Source of the DNA: Aegilops tauschii subsp. strangulata | Taxonomy: Eukaryota; Streptophyta; Magnoliopsida; Poales; Poaceae | DNA: 64,000 nucleotides | Direction: 5' to 3' | Assembly: GCF_002575655.3 (NCBI RefSeq) | Contig: NC_053036.3 | Location: 643,582,736-643,646,735 of the forward strand | Shown here: piece after piece, positions 1 to 11,252 of the stretch | Layout: every line of letters begins with the position of its first letter | Numbering within the stretch: the first letter of the stretch is position 1 | The notes under the pieces: model-generated | What the model saw: the letters and a program-made list of their open reading frames with translations, nothing else | Told to the model about the DNA's origin: nothing | Database searches by the model: none | Translations under genes and position numbers: made by a program

Positions 1-3000
1 CTAGTAGATGTGTTTTTAGGAGTATAATGTGTTTACGACAATGTATCAATCTAGTTATCAGGGATGAAACCAACAACACATTAACTTGATTAAAGGCCTA
101 AGCAATAGAGTGCAACGATACAAATATTTTCGGCAAATGGCACTCCATCAGCAATGAATTGGCATACATCACAACATAGATTAATGCTGGTCGTATGAAA
201 AAATACTAACATAGATTAATACTGGCACACATCAGTAACCAAGTCCTAATTACAGTTGCAAAATAGCCAAATAGCCAAAAGCAGCTAGTTGCTCAATGTT
301 GCAACCATTCTGCACCATCAGTACTTACTTGCTACCATACACGTTGCAGCCACTCAAGCGTTGGGAACTTTTGATAGAGGCTATATTTTTATACCATTTG
401 TTCACGTACTGACATTTTGATCCGAGAGGCATATTTTTTAAAATTTTGGGATACACCCTGTATGATAAGAACAATAGACAAATGAATCAAAAAGGCTGGA
501 TTTACCCAAGAGTACCAACCTTTCTTTAGCATGTTTCAGAAGAATAACATCGCCGGATTAGGTGAAGCAATCTTTCGCTTGAGTTGCTTGTCCTTGGTCG
601 TTTCCAGAATCCATGCACAAAATAAGCTAGAAGGAGAGCAAGCATGAGAAGAAAATAATAACGAAAACAGAACATGACGCACAGAACACACAGGTAGAGT
701 GAGTAAAATGTTGTATATGAAATGAGCAAAACAATGAAAAGTTAGAGAAGGAAGGCAGAACCTTGGCAGGAAGAAAGGCAGCACACGAGGCGGCGGGCCG
801 GCAGAACAGCAACAAGACCTGGAACATAGAAGAAAATAAGGACCCCGAGAAAATAGATTGGCAGGATAAGGAACTGAATCACAACACACAGAACCTTTTC
901 TTGCACAGAATGATGCTTGCAGTACCATCTTTTTTCATTAACAGAAGTGAGAATGCATGGTCATAAACAAGCTGATCTAGCATAAGATGCAGCAGGCAAG
1001 ACAAACAAACTGGACATAGGCACCGCAAGCAGACAATAGAAAGGACAAACCTAAAGGGAAACAACACTTATACAAGGCATGATGCAAACAAAATATATAG
1101 GAAGCAAACCACTATACATACCACAAAAAACAAAGGACAAGATTGGTGTTCAGACTGTGTGAATATTGAGATAATGATGACCTACCATGTGTACAAATTT
1201 ATTTACCTTGCATCACTTATGCAATATTGTAATAGTAGAACAACTGAATAAATAACTTCACCTTTTTGCATCTTCCAATCTTAAAGCGCTAGAGCAAGGT
1301 GGCCACATTTTGTGAATCTTCCAAATTTGAAGCACATTCAAACAGAAGCAGGAGGAGGTACTTACAAATTAAAGGATTCAGGCGGCATCTTCCCCTCTAC
1401 CATGACCATGTTGACAATTTAGATATTTCACTTGAGCAAGTACTAATGGATATGCACATCAATCCTGCACGACCCACCACCAGAAATTAACCAAGAAAAA
1501 GTAACGGAAATCATCCCAAGAACACATCAAGATAGCTACCTCATGTCCGCTTCCCAGTTGCTCTGTTCCACTCTGCAACCACAATGATAAACCTGGGAAA
1601 ACATGATAGATCAATGCAGGGGCGAAGTGAATCGAGCAATAAACAAAGGATTAGAGACCTATCGCGGTCAATGTCATTGCTCTATTGGTTGCCTGTCACC
1701 TCCCTTGTCACCACCGACACCCTTGTTGCTGTTGCGGAAGAGGTTGACCTGAACACCTGCCATGCTCCTCGCTGCCATGCACGAGCCCTTCGCAAGGATG
1801 AGAGTTAGTAGGAGGTGAAGTCAGCATGCAAGCAACTCCAATGCATACAAACGGTTCATATAAAATAGTGCACATGATACTTCTGTAACGATAACCAAGG
1901 GAATCCAAAGTACATGATAACATGAGTTTGGCTCTTTTTGACAGTAATAATCTTAATCATGAGTCATCACTATGCAAAATCTCAGAGCTGGTAAAAAAGA
2001 GTTCATAGTCTAGACATGTCAATGGTACATTTAGGAACCAGCTGTGACCATACTCAACTATGATAGTTTTTAGGCTGTTGTTCCCATGCCATTCTAGCAC
2101 CTAGCTTTTAATGTTGCACACATTGGAAAAGGTAATTCCTTGGATGGATTAAAGTAGAAACATTATTGAGGGTTTGTGATAGGATGGTATATGCCTTCGA
2201 CAAGTTAAGGTGACAGAATGATAGATCAGTTTGGAAAAATTGGTGTATTTTCTATTCTGGGAAAGGAAGCAAAAGCTCTGCTATTAGAAATTTACTATAC
2301 ATACATGTTAAAACTTTTACATGCATGTGAAACATGTTATTTAGCTTTCTGGGCAAAGAAGCAAGAATTCTGCTACTACAAATTTACTATGCATATAGGT
2401 CAAAGTTTTTTGCATACCTAGGAAATATATTAGTTAAGCTTCAAACTGATGGATTCATCCAATGCCCTCTCCGCAAGCTCGTAAATCATGAAATGACCGT
2501 TTTGGACCATTAATCTTCTCCTCTAGCAAGCACCTGGGTAAAGATACTAAATCAAATACACACAAAAGTGACAATGAAATGCAGATTCTGTAGCACAAAC
2601 TGAAGTTACGACAAACAATTGTTGCAATAGTAGTTCAAGCACACATGCTTATTGTGACCGAGAACATTACGGTTCTGTTCTCATTTAAGCCCGGTCATTT
2701 CATTGATGTCAAGGGTCCTCTGAAACATAATTGTTAAATTGAAAACATCAAACTATAAAACCTCCTGAATATCACAAAAAAAAAGTGAATCCCTAGCATC
2801 AGATTGCAGGTTTGAGATGGCATTGGCCTAGTAGAGCAATTGCTGCTAGCTGCAACTTGTTTCGTTTGATAATACATTTTGACTTGATGTCCTGTATATC
2901 GGTAGGGTTCGATTTGGGCGGGTCAAAATGTCGAACACCTTATGTGCAGACGTCACGCTCGTAAGCAGGGACGAGTCGGGCGTGGTGTCGATCTGGGCAA

Positions 3001-3060
3001 GCTCGTCGCTGATCACTAACTTCCCCATGCCCTTCTCCTCTACTTCTCTGGACACTACTG
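1..3060. other. AT-rich stretch without a recognised gene
   Basis: No protein family is recognisable here. Only short open frames occur, none with a convincing domain, although a minus-strand frame at about 2846-3064 reads like real coding sequence without matching anything I know. The stretch lies to the left of a GC-rich block (3061-3790), which is the pattern expected for introns and 3' parts of a leftward-transcribed grass gene. That is inference only. No MITE ends or LTRs were noticed. Confidence 0.4.
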
Positions 3061-3790
3061 TCACATCCTAGTGTCTTGTGGTCGCAGTCAAGGCCCTCGT
3101 CGTGGCGCTGCTGTCGGCATCAGCCATCGATGTAGGGGGAGCCATGGAATTTGTACAACAAAGAGGAGGGGAGAGGGGGAAGGGGAGGGATGGGGTGCCA
3201 TACCACCATCGACCGACGTCGTTTGTACAGCCACGCCGCCAGCAAGGTTGAGGGCGAGGGTGCTGCCGGCATGGACCTCGTCAAGTTCCTGGCATCCAGT
3301 CACCGCTATCGCTCCCATGCTCCCTGTCGCCTCCATGTTTCTCCCAGAGCTTGGTGGTAGGCAGAGGGGCCGCCGCCACCCCTCCCCCTGGGCGCCACCT
3401 CCTCCCCCATCGGGTGGCTCCTCCTCGTTTCTTCCACTCCCGGGACGCCAGATCCGCTTCCACTCCCGGGACGCCAGATCCGCGGGCTCGCCACTGTTCA
3501 GCTGGAGAAGAACAAGATGGAGTAGATGCTGGCCAGGAGGTCGCTCGGCTTGGCCCGGGCGAGAGCACAGGAGGAGAAAAGTGAAGGGGGGAAGGCGGCG
3601 CAGTGGAGACCAGGGGAGGAGGGGAGCGGGGCTCGAGAAGTGGAGGGATTGGCTGCTTGGAGACGAACGGGACTGGGGGCTAGGTTTTCACCGCGCACTA
3701 TGATCCAGCCCCATGCCTCTCGCTTTCTCACCCAGGACGCACACGGGACGCACCAATACACTGGGCCCGTAGACATTTGAGGCCCACCCG
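3061..3790 (-). other. GC-rich block, possible 5' end of an unrecognised minus-strand gene
   Basis: GC content and open frames rise sharply compared with both flanks, in several frames on both strands, so the frames themselves are weak evidence. A perfect 26-bp tandem duplication lies at 3431-3456 and 3457-3482. The composition resembles a grass 5' UTR plus first exon (CpG-rich, falling into AT-rich DNA to the left). No known domain is visible in any frame. It could equally be a transposon-internal GC-rich segment. Confidence 0.3.
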
Positions 3791-5265
3791 TCATGGACAA
3801 GGAAGCAAAAAAAATGAGTCACAGAGGACTAACGGCCACGACTTTGACAGCAGCGTAAAAATCCCTGTTGCTGTGAAATCGTGCGGCCATAACGCACGCG
3901 CGCCGCGAATGCCCCTGAAATGGCGGGTACTCTAGCAGGCTTTATATGTTAGATGGGCGTCTTCTCCCTCCTCTATCTCTCTCTTCCATGCCGAACTACT
4001 TGGCACATATTACAGCCCGCTGACGGTATAGCGTTGTACATGCCCTTAGCTCATAAACCCTTTGTTAGTATCCAATGGCCAATGTGATTCTTGATGGCAT
4101 TTTCTTTTCTACCTAGCTCTCGTCCTATGTGGGCCCACTTGTTGCCCATGATCAACTTTTCTTTCTCAAATTAGTGACATTTTTTCAATCTTTTGAACTT
4201 TTTTCTAATCCATGAACTTTTTGTAAATGGTCCAGCGCTTTATTTATTTATTTTGCATGTTCCTTAAGCTTTTTTTTGAAATTTTTGAACTTTCAAAATT
4301 TGTTCACATTTTTTTCACGAAAATCAAAATTTTCCAATTGTTTTCAAATAATTCAAAAATATCACCGATACAACAAATATTAGTGTGCAATAAATAGCAT
4401 GGCTACAATTTTTCTTAAAATATTTGCGCTGCTACCGATCACTGCATGCAGAGTCTCCCGTGGTTAACCAAACACTCGCAGCTATAGGAGGTCTCGAGTG
4501 AGCCGAGGGTATTGCTCGCTATGAGCAATACACGACGGCTAGCCATCCTTGACCCGGTAACCAAAAGAAGAAAATTGCGAGTGATCTGAAATTCTAATAC
4601 TTGTGGTTGTGTCGCCTTAAAAAATATATGAACAAAACTAAAAATAAATAAAAAGGTAGTTTTGTAAAGAATAATGAATTAGTGGCATTAGTATTACCTT
4701 TTCAAGTAGAATGAAATAAAAATAATAAGAAATCTGCACATAATTTACATAAAAATTGTGTTTTTATAATATGCAAGAATAACCATATAATAGTAGAATT
4801 TTTTAAAAAAATAAGAAGAAATGGATTAGTGGCATTGATATTACCCTTAGAATGACCATGAACGTAATCAAAAGGCAATGCTCATCCGAGACCACACAAT
4901 GCCGTGGACACCACCTATGTCGTGGGTGCAGCCGAAAGGTCACTTGCGGTCGAGACGACGCCACGACGCTTGTGTGACACGAGTAGAGTCGAAGGGCATC
5001 ACAACAATGCAGACGTCGGCATAATCCAACACACTAGAGAGCATAATCCAACACACCGACGGCATCCACATCATCGCCCAACACCACGCCGGCCAACAAA
5101 ACGGACCAACCGGGAAGCAACCAGGACCCCGGGGCACCGCTTGGCGCCATGTCAGGAAGCACCCTCGACACCAAGGCACCGCCCCGCCCACCACCACGAC
5201 GATCGCACGCAGAGGCTTAGGGTGGGCTGCCCTGCGGCCGAGACAGGAAACATCTTGCACTTCTA
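3791..5265. other. Intergenic DNA, no gene recognised
   Basis: The stretch is mostly AT-rich with long T and A runs. A small perfect palindrome (9-bp arms at 4509-4517 and 4523-4531, 5-nt spacer) is present. 4890-5260 is GC-richer and His/Arg/Pro-rich in translation. I recognise no family there and suspect a decayed transposon segment. Confidence 0.4.
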
Positions 5266-5830
5266 GAAATTTACCCCATGCACATGTTGAATTTGTGATA
5301 TTTCTAGAGGATTATTGAACCGTCACGTGAGGGTATCTCAAAAATGTCATCGATCCGTGAGATGCTTGCTCAAAAATGCCATTAGGTATCTCAAAAATGA
5401 CATCGTTCCGTTAGATGTTTGCTCAAAAATGCCATTAGACATTGTTATTTTCACGTCAAACCCGTTCACCATGTTATATGACAAAAATAAGCCTAGACCC
5501 ACATGTCAGTTCTCTCTATCTCACATTGATAAGTGTAGCCCTACTTGTGAGGAGTAAGCAAGCGAATGATTTTACAGAAAAATAAGGACGTTGTTGGGAT
5601 CAAGTGGGCCCACACTTGATTGTAGTGAGATAGAGGGAGAGTTGGCATGTTGGTCCCTAGGTATTTATGTCATTATAACATGGCAAAAGAGATTTGAGAT
5701 CAGAATAATGGTGTCCACTGGCATTTTTGAGCATGTGTCTAACGAAGCGATGGCACTTTTGAGCAGCTGAAAATCCTAGTGAAAAAACTGAGTAGTGGGA
5801 CACAACTGATGGCATAAATGATAAAAACCC
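5266..5830. repeat. Fold-back (inverted-repeat) element
   Basis: The left half and the reverse complement of the right half align imperfectly over most of their length, around an axis near 5548. The similarity includes the motif CTCAAAAATGCCA near the outer parts and CTCTATCTCAC near the centre. Inside the left arm a ~53-bp unit occurs twice in tandem (about 5335-5387 and 5388-5440). There is no coding capacity. The organisation fits a non-autonomous fold-back or Mutator-type MITE. The exact ends and a target duplication were not established. Confidence 0.55.
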
Positions 5831-6109
5831 TTTTCAAAAAAGAAGCTTTCTAAGAAGGAATGAATTAGCATTGATAATACCCTTAGAAATAAAAAAATGA
5901 AACATATTCAAAATAATAAAATTTTCTAAAGAAGGGTGCATTGGATTACCCTTTAAGAAGAAAGGAAATGAAAAAAAAAAACTTGCACACAACTTTGCAG
6001 TGAAATTACATTTTTTTGTAATAATATACATAAAAGAATAAGCATATAACAGCACAAATTTCGGACTCCAATGTAATTTACACACATGTTGTATATAGTT
6101 TTAATGTAT

Positions 6110-6112
<3 letters not shown>

Positions 6113-6140
<28 letters not shown>
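6113..6140. repeat. (CA)14 microsatellite
   Basis: An uninterrupted CA dinucleotide run lies about 210 bp downstream of the stop codon of the minus-strand P450 gene. It is likely length-polymorphic. Confidence 0.95.
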
Positions 6141-6349
6141 AAGGTATAGCATCTCTGTTCATGAAGTCCTAGATGTGCCATTGGAATTGATAAACAGTAC
6201 CTAGTAGCTAAGAAATAGAATTATTGGACACGGAATTCATCTTTGACTCACGGACGTTCTTCTGCACTACACGGGGGAAAATCTTGTTCAAAGCAGAATT
6301 TTCCCTCCATCCTGTCCTAGCAGTCGTACGTAATGGTACTCAGTTCCTT

Positions 6350-7909
6350 CTAGGCTCTAGCCTTGACCCTCACCGGGAGCCCATCGGCCATCCGCAGCGT
6401 CAGCGAGGCCACCTGCCGCGGCGTGTAGCCGCCGTCCACCGCCAGCTCCAACTCCTCCACCACGGACGCCACGATGGACTTCATCTGGATGTACGCCATC
6501 TCCTTGCCGAGGCAGATCCTCGGCCCCGCGTGGAACACGATGTACCGGAACGGGCTCTCCGGCCGGAAAGTCCCCTCCGCCGAGACCGGGTCCAGCCACC
6601 GCTCCGGCCGGTACGCCCGCGCGTCCTCGCCCCACACCGACTCCATCCGCCCCATCGCGTACGCGTTGTACGACACGAACCACCCCGCCCCCACCGCCGT
6701 GCCGTCCGGGAGGACGTCCGCCGCCCGCGCCTGCACCGAGTTCACCGGCACCGGCGGGTACAGCCGCATCGACTCCGTGATGGCCGCGTGCACGTAGTGC
6801 ATCTCCCTCAGCTCGTCCAGGTCAAACCCGGGTCGGTTGAGATCGGAGATTGCACGGCGGGCGCGCACGGCGGCGACCTCGTCGCGGATGCGGCGCTCCA
6901 CGTCCGGGCGCGAGGACAGCAGCCAGAAGAACCAGGTGAGCGCGGAGGACGTGGTCTCCCGGCCGGCGAGCAGGAAGCTGATCACCACGTCGCGGAGGGC
7001 CGTCTCGGTGTAGCCCTCGCCCTGCTGGCTCGCCATGAACCGCGACAGGAGGTCATGCTTCTCGCAGCCCATGCGCATCTCCTCCCGCCGCGACCGGATG
7101 ATACCGTCGGCGAAGCCGTGCACCACGGCGATGGACTCGCGGAGCCGGCGCTCGGAGCCCAGGTTGAGCGCCTTCTTTATCTTCCACAGCCCCGGGACGG
7201 CGTAACGGAACCTGCCCGCGCTGAGATTGGCGGCGTCGCGGAACGCGTCGGCGAACCTGCTGCTCGCCGTGCTCTTGGTCGCGGCGCTCTCGGCTGCGTC
7301 CCCGTCCGGGAGCTGCCGGGGGTCGTGGTCGAAGGCGACGCGGCAGATGTTATCGAAGGCGTATCGTTCGAGCGTGTCCTGCAGGTCGAGCCGACAACCG
7401 GAGCCGGCGGCGCGGCGCAGGAGCGGGAGGAGCCTGCCGTGGAGCTCGCGGTGCACGGTGCGGGCGACGAAGAGGCGCAGCGAGCGCGTGTTGAACTCGT
7501 AGCTGGCGGCCTTGCGCTGCGCGCGCCACGCATGGCCGTCGACGTTGAGGATGCCCCGGCCCAGGAAGTCGTGGAGCGCCGACGCGAAGCGCGGGCCCTT
7601 GGGGTAGTTGTGGAAGGCGACGCGCATGACGTGCTCCAGGTTGGCGGGGTTGGCGGTGATGACGCCCCGTTCGCCGCCCGGGCGGTGGAAGACGAGCGTG
7701 CAGGTGGGCTGGCGCGCGAGCACCTCGGTGACCCAGTCCAGGATGCGGTGCCGGTTCGCCAGGAACTGCGGCAGGTGGCCGAGCAGCGGGTAGGGCGCCG
7801 CCCCCTTGTGGAGTCTCCACGACGCACGGGCATGGAGGAGGAAGACAGCGGCGAGGGAGAGGAGCGGTAGCAGCAGCAGCTGCAGGAAGGCTGCCAATGC
7901 GATCGCCAT
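6350..7909 (-). CDS. Cytochrome P450, CYP94 family (CYP94D-like)
   Basis: A single uninterrupted frame encodes a 519-residue P450, the normal length for the intronless CYP94 clade. Visible landmarks are an N-terminal hydrophobic anchor rich in Leu/Ala (about residues 3-24), the I-helix oxygen-binding motif AGRETTSSALTW, the K-helix ESMR (ExxR), the meander motif YRPERW, and the heme loop FHAGPRICLGKEMAYIQMK with the heme-ligand Cys at residue 466. CYP94 enzymes act in the ER membrane with a P450 reductase as fatty-acid omega-hydroxylases; the B and C subfamilies oxidise jasmonoyl-isoleucine. The heme-loop wording suggests the D group, so fatty-acid hydroxylation is more likely, but the substrate is inferred. 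The start chosen is the ATG at 7909 (MAIALAAF). An in-frame start 45 bp further upstream would precede the anchor with charged residues. All catalytic motifs are intact, so the gene looks functional. Confidence 0.9.
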   Translation of the reverse strand: MAIALAAFLQLLLLPLLSLAAVFLLHARASWRLHKGAAPYPLLGHLPQFLANRHRILDWVTEVLARQPTCTLVFHRPGGERGVITANPANLEHVMRVAFHNYPKGPRFASALHDFLGRGILNVDGHAWRAQRKAASYEFNTRSLRLFVARTVHRELHGRLLPLLRRAAGSGCRLDLQDTLERYAFDNICRVAFDHDPRQLPDGDAAESAATKSTASSRFADAFRDAANLSAGRFRYAVPGLWKIKKALNLGSERRLRESIAVVHGFADGIIRSRREEMRMGCEKHDLLSRFMASQQGEGYTETALRDVVISFLLAGRETTSSALTWFFWLLSSRPDVERRIRDEVAAVRARRAISDLNRPGFDLDELREMHYVHAAITESMRLYPPVPVNSVQARAADVLPDGTAVGAGWFVSYNAYAMGRMESVWGEDARAYRPERWLDPVSAEGTFRPESPFRYIVFHAGPRICLGKEMAYIQMKSIVASVVEELELAVDGGYTPRQVASLTLRMADGLPVRVKARA

Positions 7910-8357
7910 GGTCGATCGACCTCTAGCTAGCTGAAGATGGACTATAGATAGCACCTATGTATCGTCTCGTTTTGTAGGGTGTGCGTGAAGGTCAAGATGA
8001 AAGATCGAGGAGGAAAAGTAGAGCGTCGCGGCGGTTTCTTGCCGCTGATCCGACGCCGCTATGCATGTTCTGTTGTGCTACGAAATGATGAGGAGGACTG
8101 CCTCTCCGTTGCGTTCAAATAGTACACTCCTGAACCACACAGCTGGGGTGGAATATTCTCATCGGCCTTGGGGGTTGGACTTGTGGAGTCGTTTTGGCGT
8201 GCGCACGCGATCATGTTCTTTCTCTTTTCGCGTCAAACTTTGATATCTTCGTTCAACAAATGAGCTCCTGCCACAATCAGCCAATAGCAGGCCGGTGAGC
8301 AGGAAAGGAGGTTTAGAGTCGGACCAGCTCTGTGTGACCATCAGCGAGCAAGCATGC
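7910..8357. promoter_or_regulatory. Upstream region of the P450 gene
   Basis: These ~450 bp between the P450 start codon and the Harbinger-like element contain no coding frame of note. They must hold the proximal promoter and 5' UTR of the minus-strand P450. I did not find a convincing TATA box at the expected distance, and the AT-rich words near 7935 lie too close to the ATG. The transposon therefore sits about 450 bp upstream of the gene. Confidence 0.4.
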
Positions 8358-8748
8358 TTAGAGCATCTCCAGCCGGCTCCCAGAAAGGCTCCCAAGAGCA
8401 CTTTTTCGTCGCCGGCGGCAAAAAAAAAGAACCAGTCACGCCCCACGACCTCAATTATCGCCGGATTTGGGCAAAAATACGGCCGGCGAGCCCACCCCAA
8501 ACCCAGGATCCCGGGAGGCAGCTGGGGGAGGAGAGAGACCGTTTTGCATGCCTTGGGCCCGCCGTCAGCCTCCCACTCCCTCTCTTCTCACTTTTCCTCC
8601 GGGGCCCATCCACGTGCTTCTCTCTTCTCTTCTCCTTCTCTCCATCCACGGGCACATCAGGGCGGGCAGCCACGGCGGGGTGCGGGGCGCGAGGTGTGGG
8701 GTGCAGGCCAGGGGCGAGGCCACGGCGGACGGTGCGGGGAGGCGGCGG

Positions 8749-8865
8749 GGCGACGATGGCGCCGCACACCGCCGCGGCCTCCAGGAGCCACGCCGTCTTG
8801 TGCATGTGGATGTACTCCAGCGTGGCGAGGCCGACGTCGGCGCCCTCCCTGGCGAGGTCCACGAC
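8749..8865 (-). pseudogene. Captured fragment of a geranylgeranyl/polyprenyl diphosphate synthase
   Basis: A frame of about 39 residues contains LEYIHMHKTAWLLEAAAVCGAI. The LEYIH-HKTA-LLEA segment is a hallmark of plant type-I geranylgeranyl diphosphate synthases, in the middle of the protein between the two aspartate-rich motifs. Neither DDxxD motif is present, so only a scrap of the enzyme was taken and no catalytic function is possible. It lies wholly inside the Harbinger-like element, with no other synthase sequence on either side. Confidence 0.7.
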
Positions 8866-9298
8866 CTGCCCCCGCCGCGAGCCCACCCGCGCCCACGGCG
8901 CCCGCGCGCTCCGCCACGCTCCGCGTATTGCTCTTGCTGCTGCCGCCCTATCTGCATCCCCGCAGCCGCGGTGTCGGCGCCATCCTCGGCGCGCACGCTG
9001 CTACACAGCAGCAGCGACCTCCGCAGCAGTATCAGCGGCGAAGCGACCGGCACCTCTTCCTCCCCCTCCTCCTCCTCCTCCTCCTGTGTCGCCAGTGGAC
9101 GCGCACCCGACGCCGTTGATGGGGCGCGAGCGCGACGCCCGCGGTGAGGACGAACGGCGGCAGCGCGTACGGGCCGTGGTTGCGGAAGAAGCCGAAGTGG
9201 CGGGGCGGGGAGGCCGGGCGCGCGGGACACGACGCGGCGCCAGCGGCGGCACACTGCCGCGCACCGGCACCCCGCCGCGCACCGGCAGTCCAGCAGCA

Positions 9299-9435
9299 TG
9301 CCGTGGGGCAGCGCGGACATGATCAGCATCCACGGCCTCATCACCTCCCGCTCCTCCGCCAGCATCTACCCCGTCTTCGAGTACATGGAGCACGACCTCG
9401 CCGGACTCGCTTCCTCCCCTGACCCCTCCAAATGG
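9299..9435 (+). pseudogene. Captured fragment of a CDK-like (CDKC/CRK) protein kinase
   Basis: A plus-strand frame contains GLITSRSSASIYPVFEYMEHDLAGLASSPD. The words VFEYMEHDLAGLA are diagnostic of the plant CDKC/CDC2-related kinase group, covering the hinge between the N- and C-lobes. Glycine loop, HRD and DFG motifs are absent, so the fragment cannot encode a kinase. Together with the prenyl-synthase piece in opposite orientation, it shows that the element has picked up sequence from at least two genes. Confidence 0.75.
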
Positions 9436-9985
9436 AGGGACTGCGCCGCGAGCAGGGCCTGTATGCACCGGAGCGTGCCCACGGCATCGCCTGTGACCTG
9501 CTCGATGAAATGCCGCTGCCTACTTGAGCCTCAACACTGCTCCTGGGGGGGGGGGGGGGGGGGCGCAACGAGTGGAAAGATTTACGCCCCCAGGCAAAAA
9601 AATTCGCCGGCAGCCCCCCAAGGGGCGAAAGAAATGCCTCCCTGGGGGTGCCAACGAGTGGAGATGCTCTTAGAGCAAAGATGGACCGATACGTTAGCTG
9701 ACACGTTTACGCGTTCAACATCAAATGAAGAAAATGAGGAGGCTAGCTCTCCAATTTCCAGCCGGCTACCAAAGAAGAAGTGGTACATCTATACTCTTAG
9801 GACTGGAATGGTCATGGCTCTCCACCGGAATAGTCACATGCGTCCATCTCATGTGTGTTTCTACTATGGATGGAAAGAGAAATATTGTCACATATTTTTC
9901 ACCTCAATTCCCATTCAACTATCTAGTTTCAACGAATAGTCATTTTAAACACCAATTAATATCATTTCTATGAATTATTTTAATC

Positions 9986-11252
9986 ATACATTCATTACAC
10001 GAAATTATTTTATACCCCCTAGTCCAGCTGGCCGCTGACTCTCCCATCCAGCCCCTCTACCTCGCCGCTGCCGAGGGTCTCTGACAGGCGGAGCTCGTGC
10101 AGTGCCGACGGCGTCGGGGCCTTCCATGGGCGCGACACTTCTCCCTCCCTAGCGGCGGCGCGCCTCCGATCTGGTGGCGGGGAGGCTCCGATCTTGCGGT
10201 GACGGCACTACTCGGTGACATGTGTGGTGGGGTTATCCGCCCGGTGGTGTGCCTCGGCTTGCAGCGATGGATTGGTCTGTCGATCCCCCCGATCTGATCT
10301 GCGTGGGTTCATGGAGCTCAACCCAAAGTTGCGGGTGAGTCGTGTGCCTCGTCGGCTAATGCAACCTGGGGCTCTGATTTGCAGGCTTCAGGCCATGGAT
10401 GTTGGCAGGCAGGCGGCGGCGGGCTGGATCGGGGCAGCGTGGGGGCCTGCTGCCATGAAAATAATGATGGATGTCCTTGTGTTCTTTTCGCAGCATGACA
10501 ATGTCCTACATGATCGGTCCTCCTCGATTTGGTCATCGACGTGTTCCGGAACTGCTACCGGAGATCTTGCCCAAGATATCTGTATTGTATAGAATTCGGT
10601 CGTGCACGCCATATCAGCCTACGAGGATTCATAACGGCGTGGCACGAAGCTCTATTGTTTGTTGACAACATGGGACATGTCGGCTTCTCGATTTCTATGG
10701 TGTAGACGGCTGTGGAGAAGGTCATGGGGCCTGCGATCGAAGGATCAGTTAGACGGACTGAGCCTTCGAGGCGATGGAGTCAGCCAGGTGTTTGGTAACT
10801 CTAAGGAGCAGCAGTGTCAAGTGGGGGTGGCACTGGAAGAGTTCATTTTTGGTGGTGCTCCGTGGGTGCCGAGCCGTGACTTTCAGGGTGAAAACCTAAG
10901 GTTTGACCTTCATTGGTTGTGCCTGATAATTGCCTTGCTGAAGGAATTGTTTTGAGAGGTCGAACTTCTCCAAGGTGAAACCTAAGATCTTGAATCGGAT
11001 AACGGTGGTGCTTGTGCACTGTTTACTTCTTGGAGGCGTTGCTTTTGAAGACTTTTTATGTTTTCCGGATGTTGTATTTGACAGTGGTTTGTGTGCGGCT
11101 GATGAGAGAGGTGGGTCGTTTATTTTTTCCTTTCTTTTTCTATTTTTTTTCTTTGGACGTGTGCATCCTGGATGTCGTTGCGACATCTTGTAGGTGCAGA
11201 GATAGAGTGTAATTGGCATTTGTGCGATATTAATATATTCTCTTTAAAGAAA
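9986..11252 (+). mobile_element. LINE-type retroposed insert with 16-bp target-site duplication
   Basis: A perfect 16-bp direct repeat (ATGAATTATTTTAATC) flanks this segment at 9970-9985 and 11253-11268. The right end finishes with TTAATATATTCTCTTTAAAGAAA, resembling the 3' tails of non-LTR retrotransposons in wheat-group genomes. Variable-length, perfect, long target duplications are typical of target-primed reverse transcription. No reverse transcriptase or endonuclease frame is present: the left part is GC-rich (10.03-10.45 kb) and the right part T-rich. It is therefore either a 5'-truncated LINE 3' region or a non-autonomous retroposon. Orientation is taken from the A-rich right end. Confidence 0.7.

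Larger units (their letters stand above)
8361..9669. mobile_element. Harbinger-like non-autonomous element carrying host gene fragments
   Basis: The element begins GAGCATCTCCA and ends with its exact reverse complement TGGAGATGCTC. It is flanked by a 3-bp direct repeat TTA (8358-8360 and 9670-9672), the TWA-type target duplication of PIF/Harbinger elements. It is 1309 bp long and has no transposase. The interior is very GC-rich and contains at least two pieces that read like exons of unrelated host genes: a prenyl-synthase piece on the minus strand near 8.8 kb and a protein-kinase piece on the plus strand near 9.35 kb. A run of G residues at about 9546-9562 may be imprecisely sequenced. Element class is inferred from terminal repeat plus TTA. 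The boundaries themselves are directly visible. Confidence 0.8.

Noticed and set aside
6224..7870. 548-codon plus-strand open frame opposite the P450
   Set aside because: It is antisense to a complete P450 with all signature motifs. Its Arg/His/Pro-rich translation is the usual shadow of GC3-rich grass coding sequence.
8295..9322. Several 200-320-codon frames in the Harbinger interior
   Set aside because: They overlap in many frames on both strands because of high GC. They are Pro/Arg/Ala-rich low-complexity sequence, and only the two short fragments reported carry real family similarity.
9546..9562. Poly-G run as a G-quadruplex regulatory site
   Set aside because: It is a plain homopolymer inside a transposon. 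Length errors are likely, and nothing ties it to regulation.
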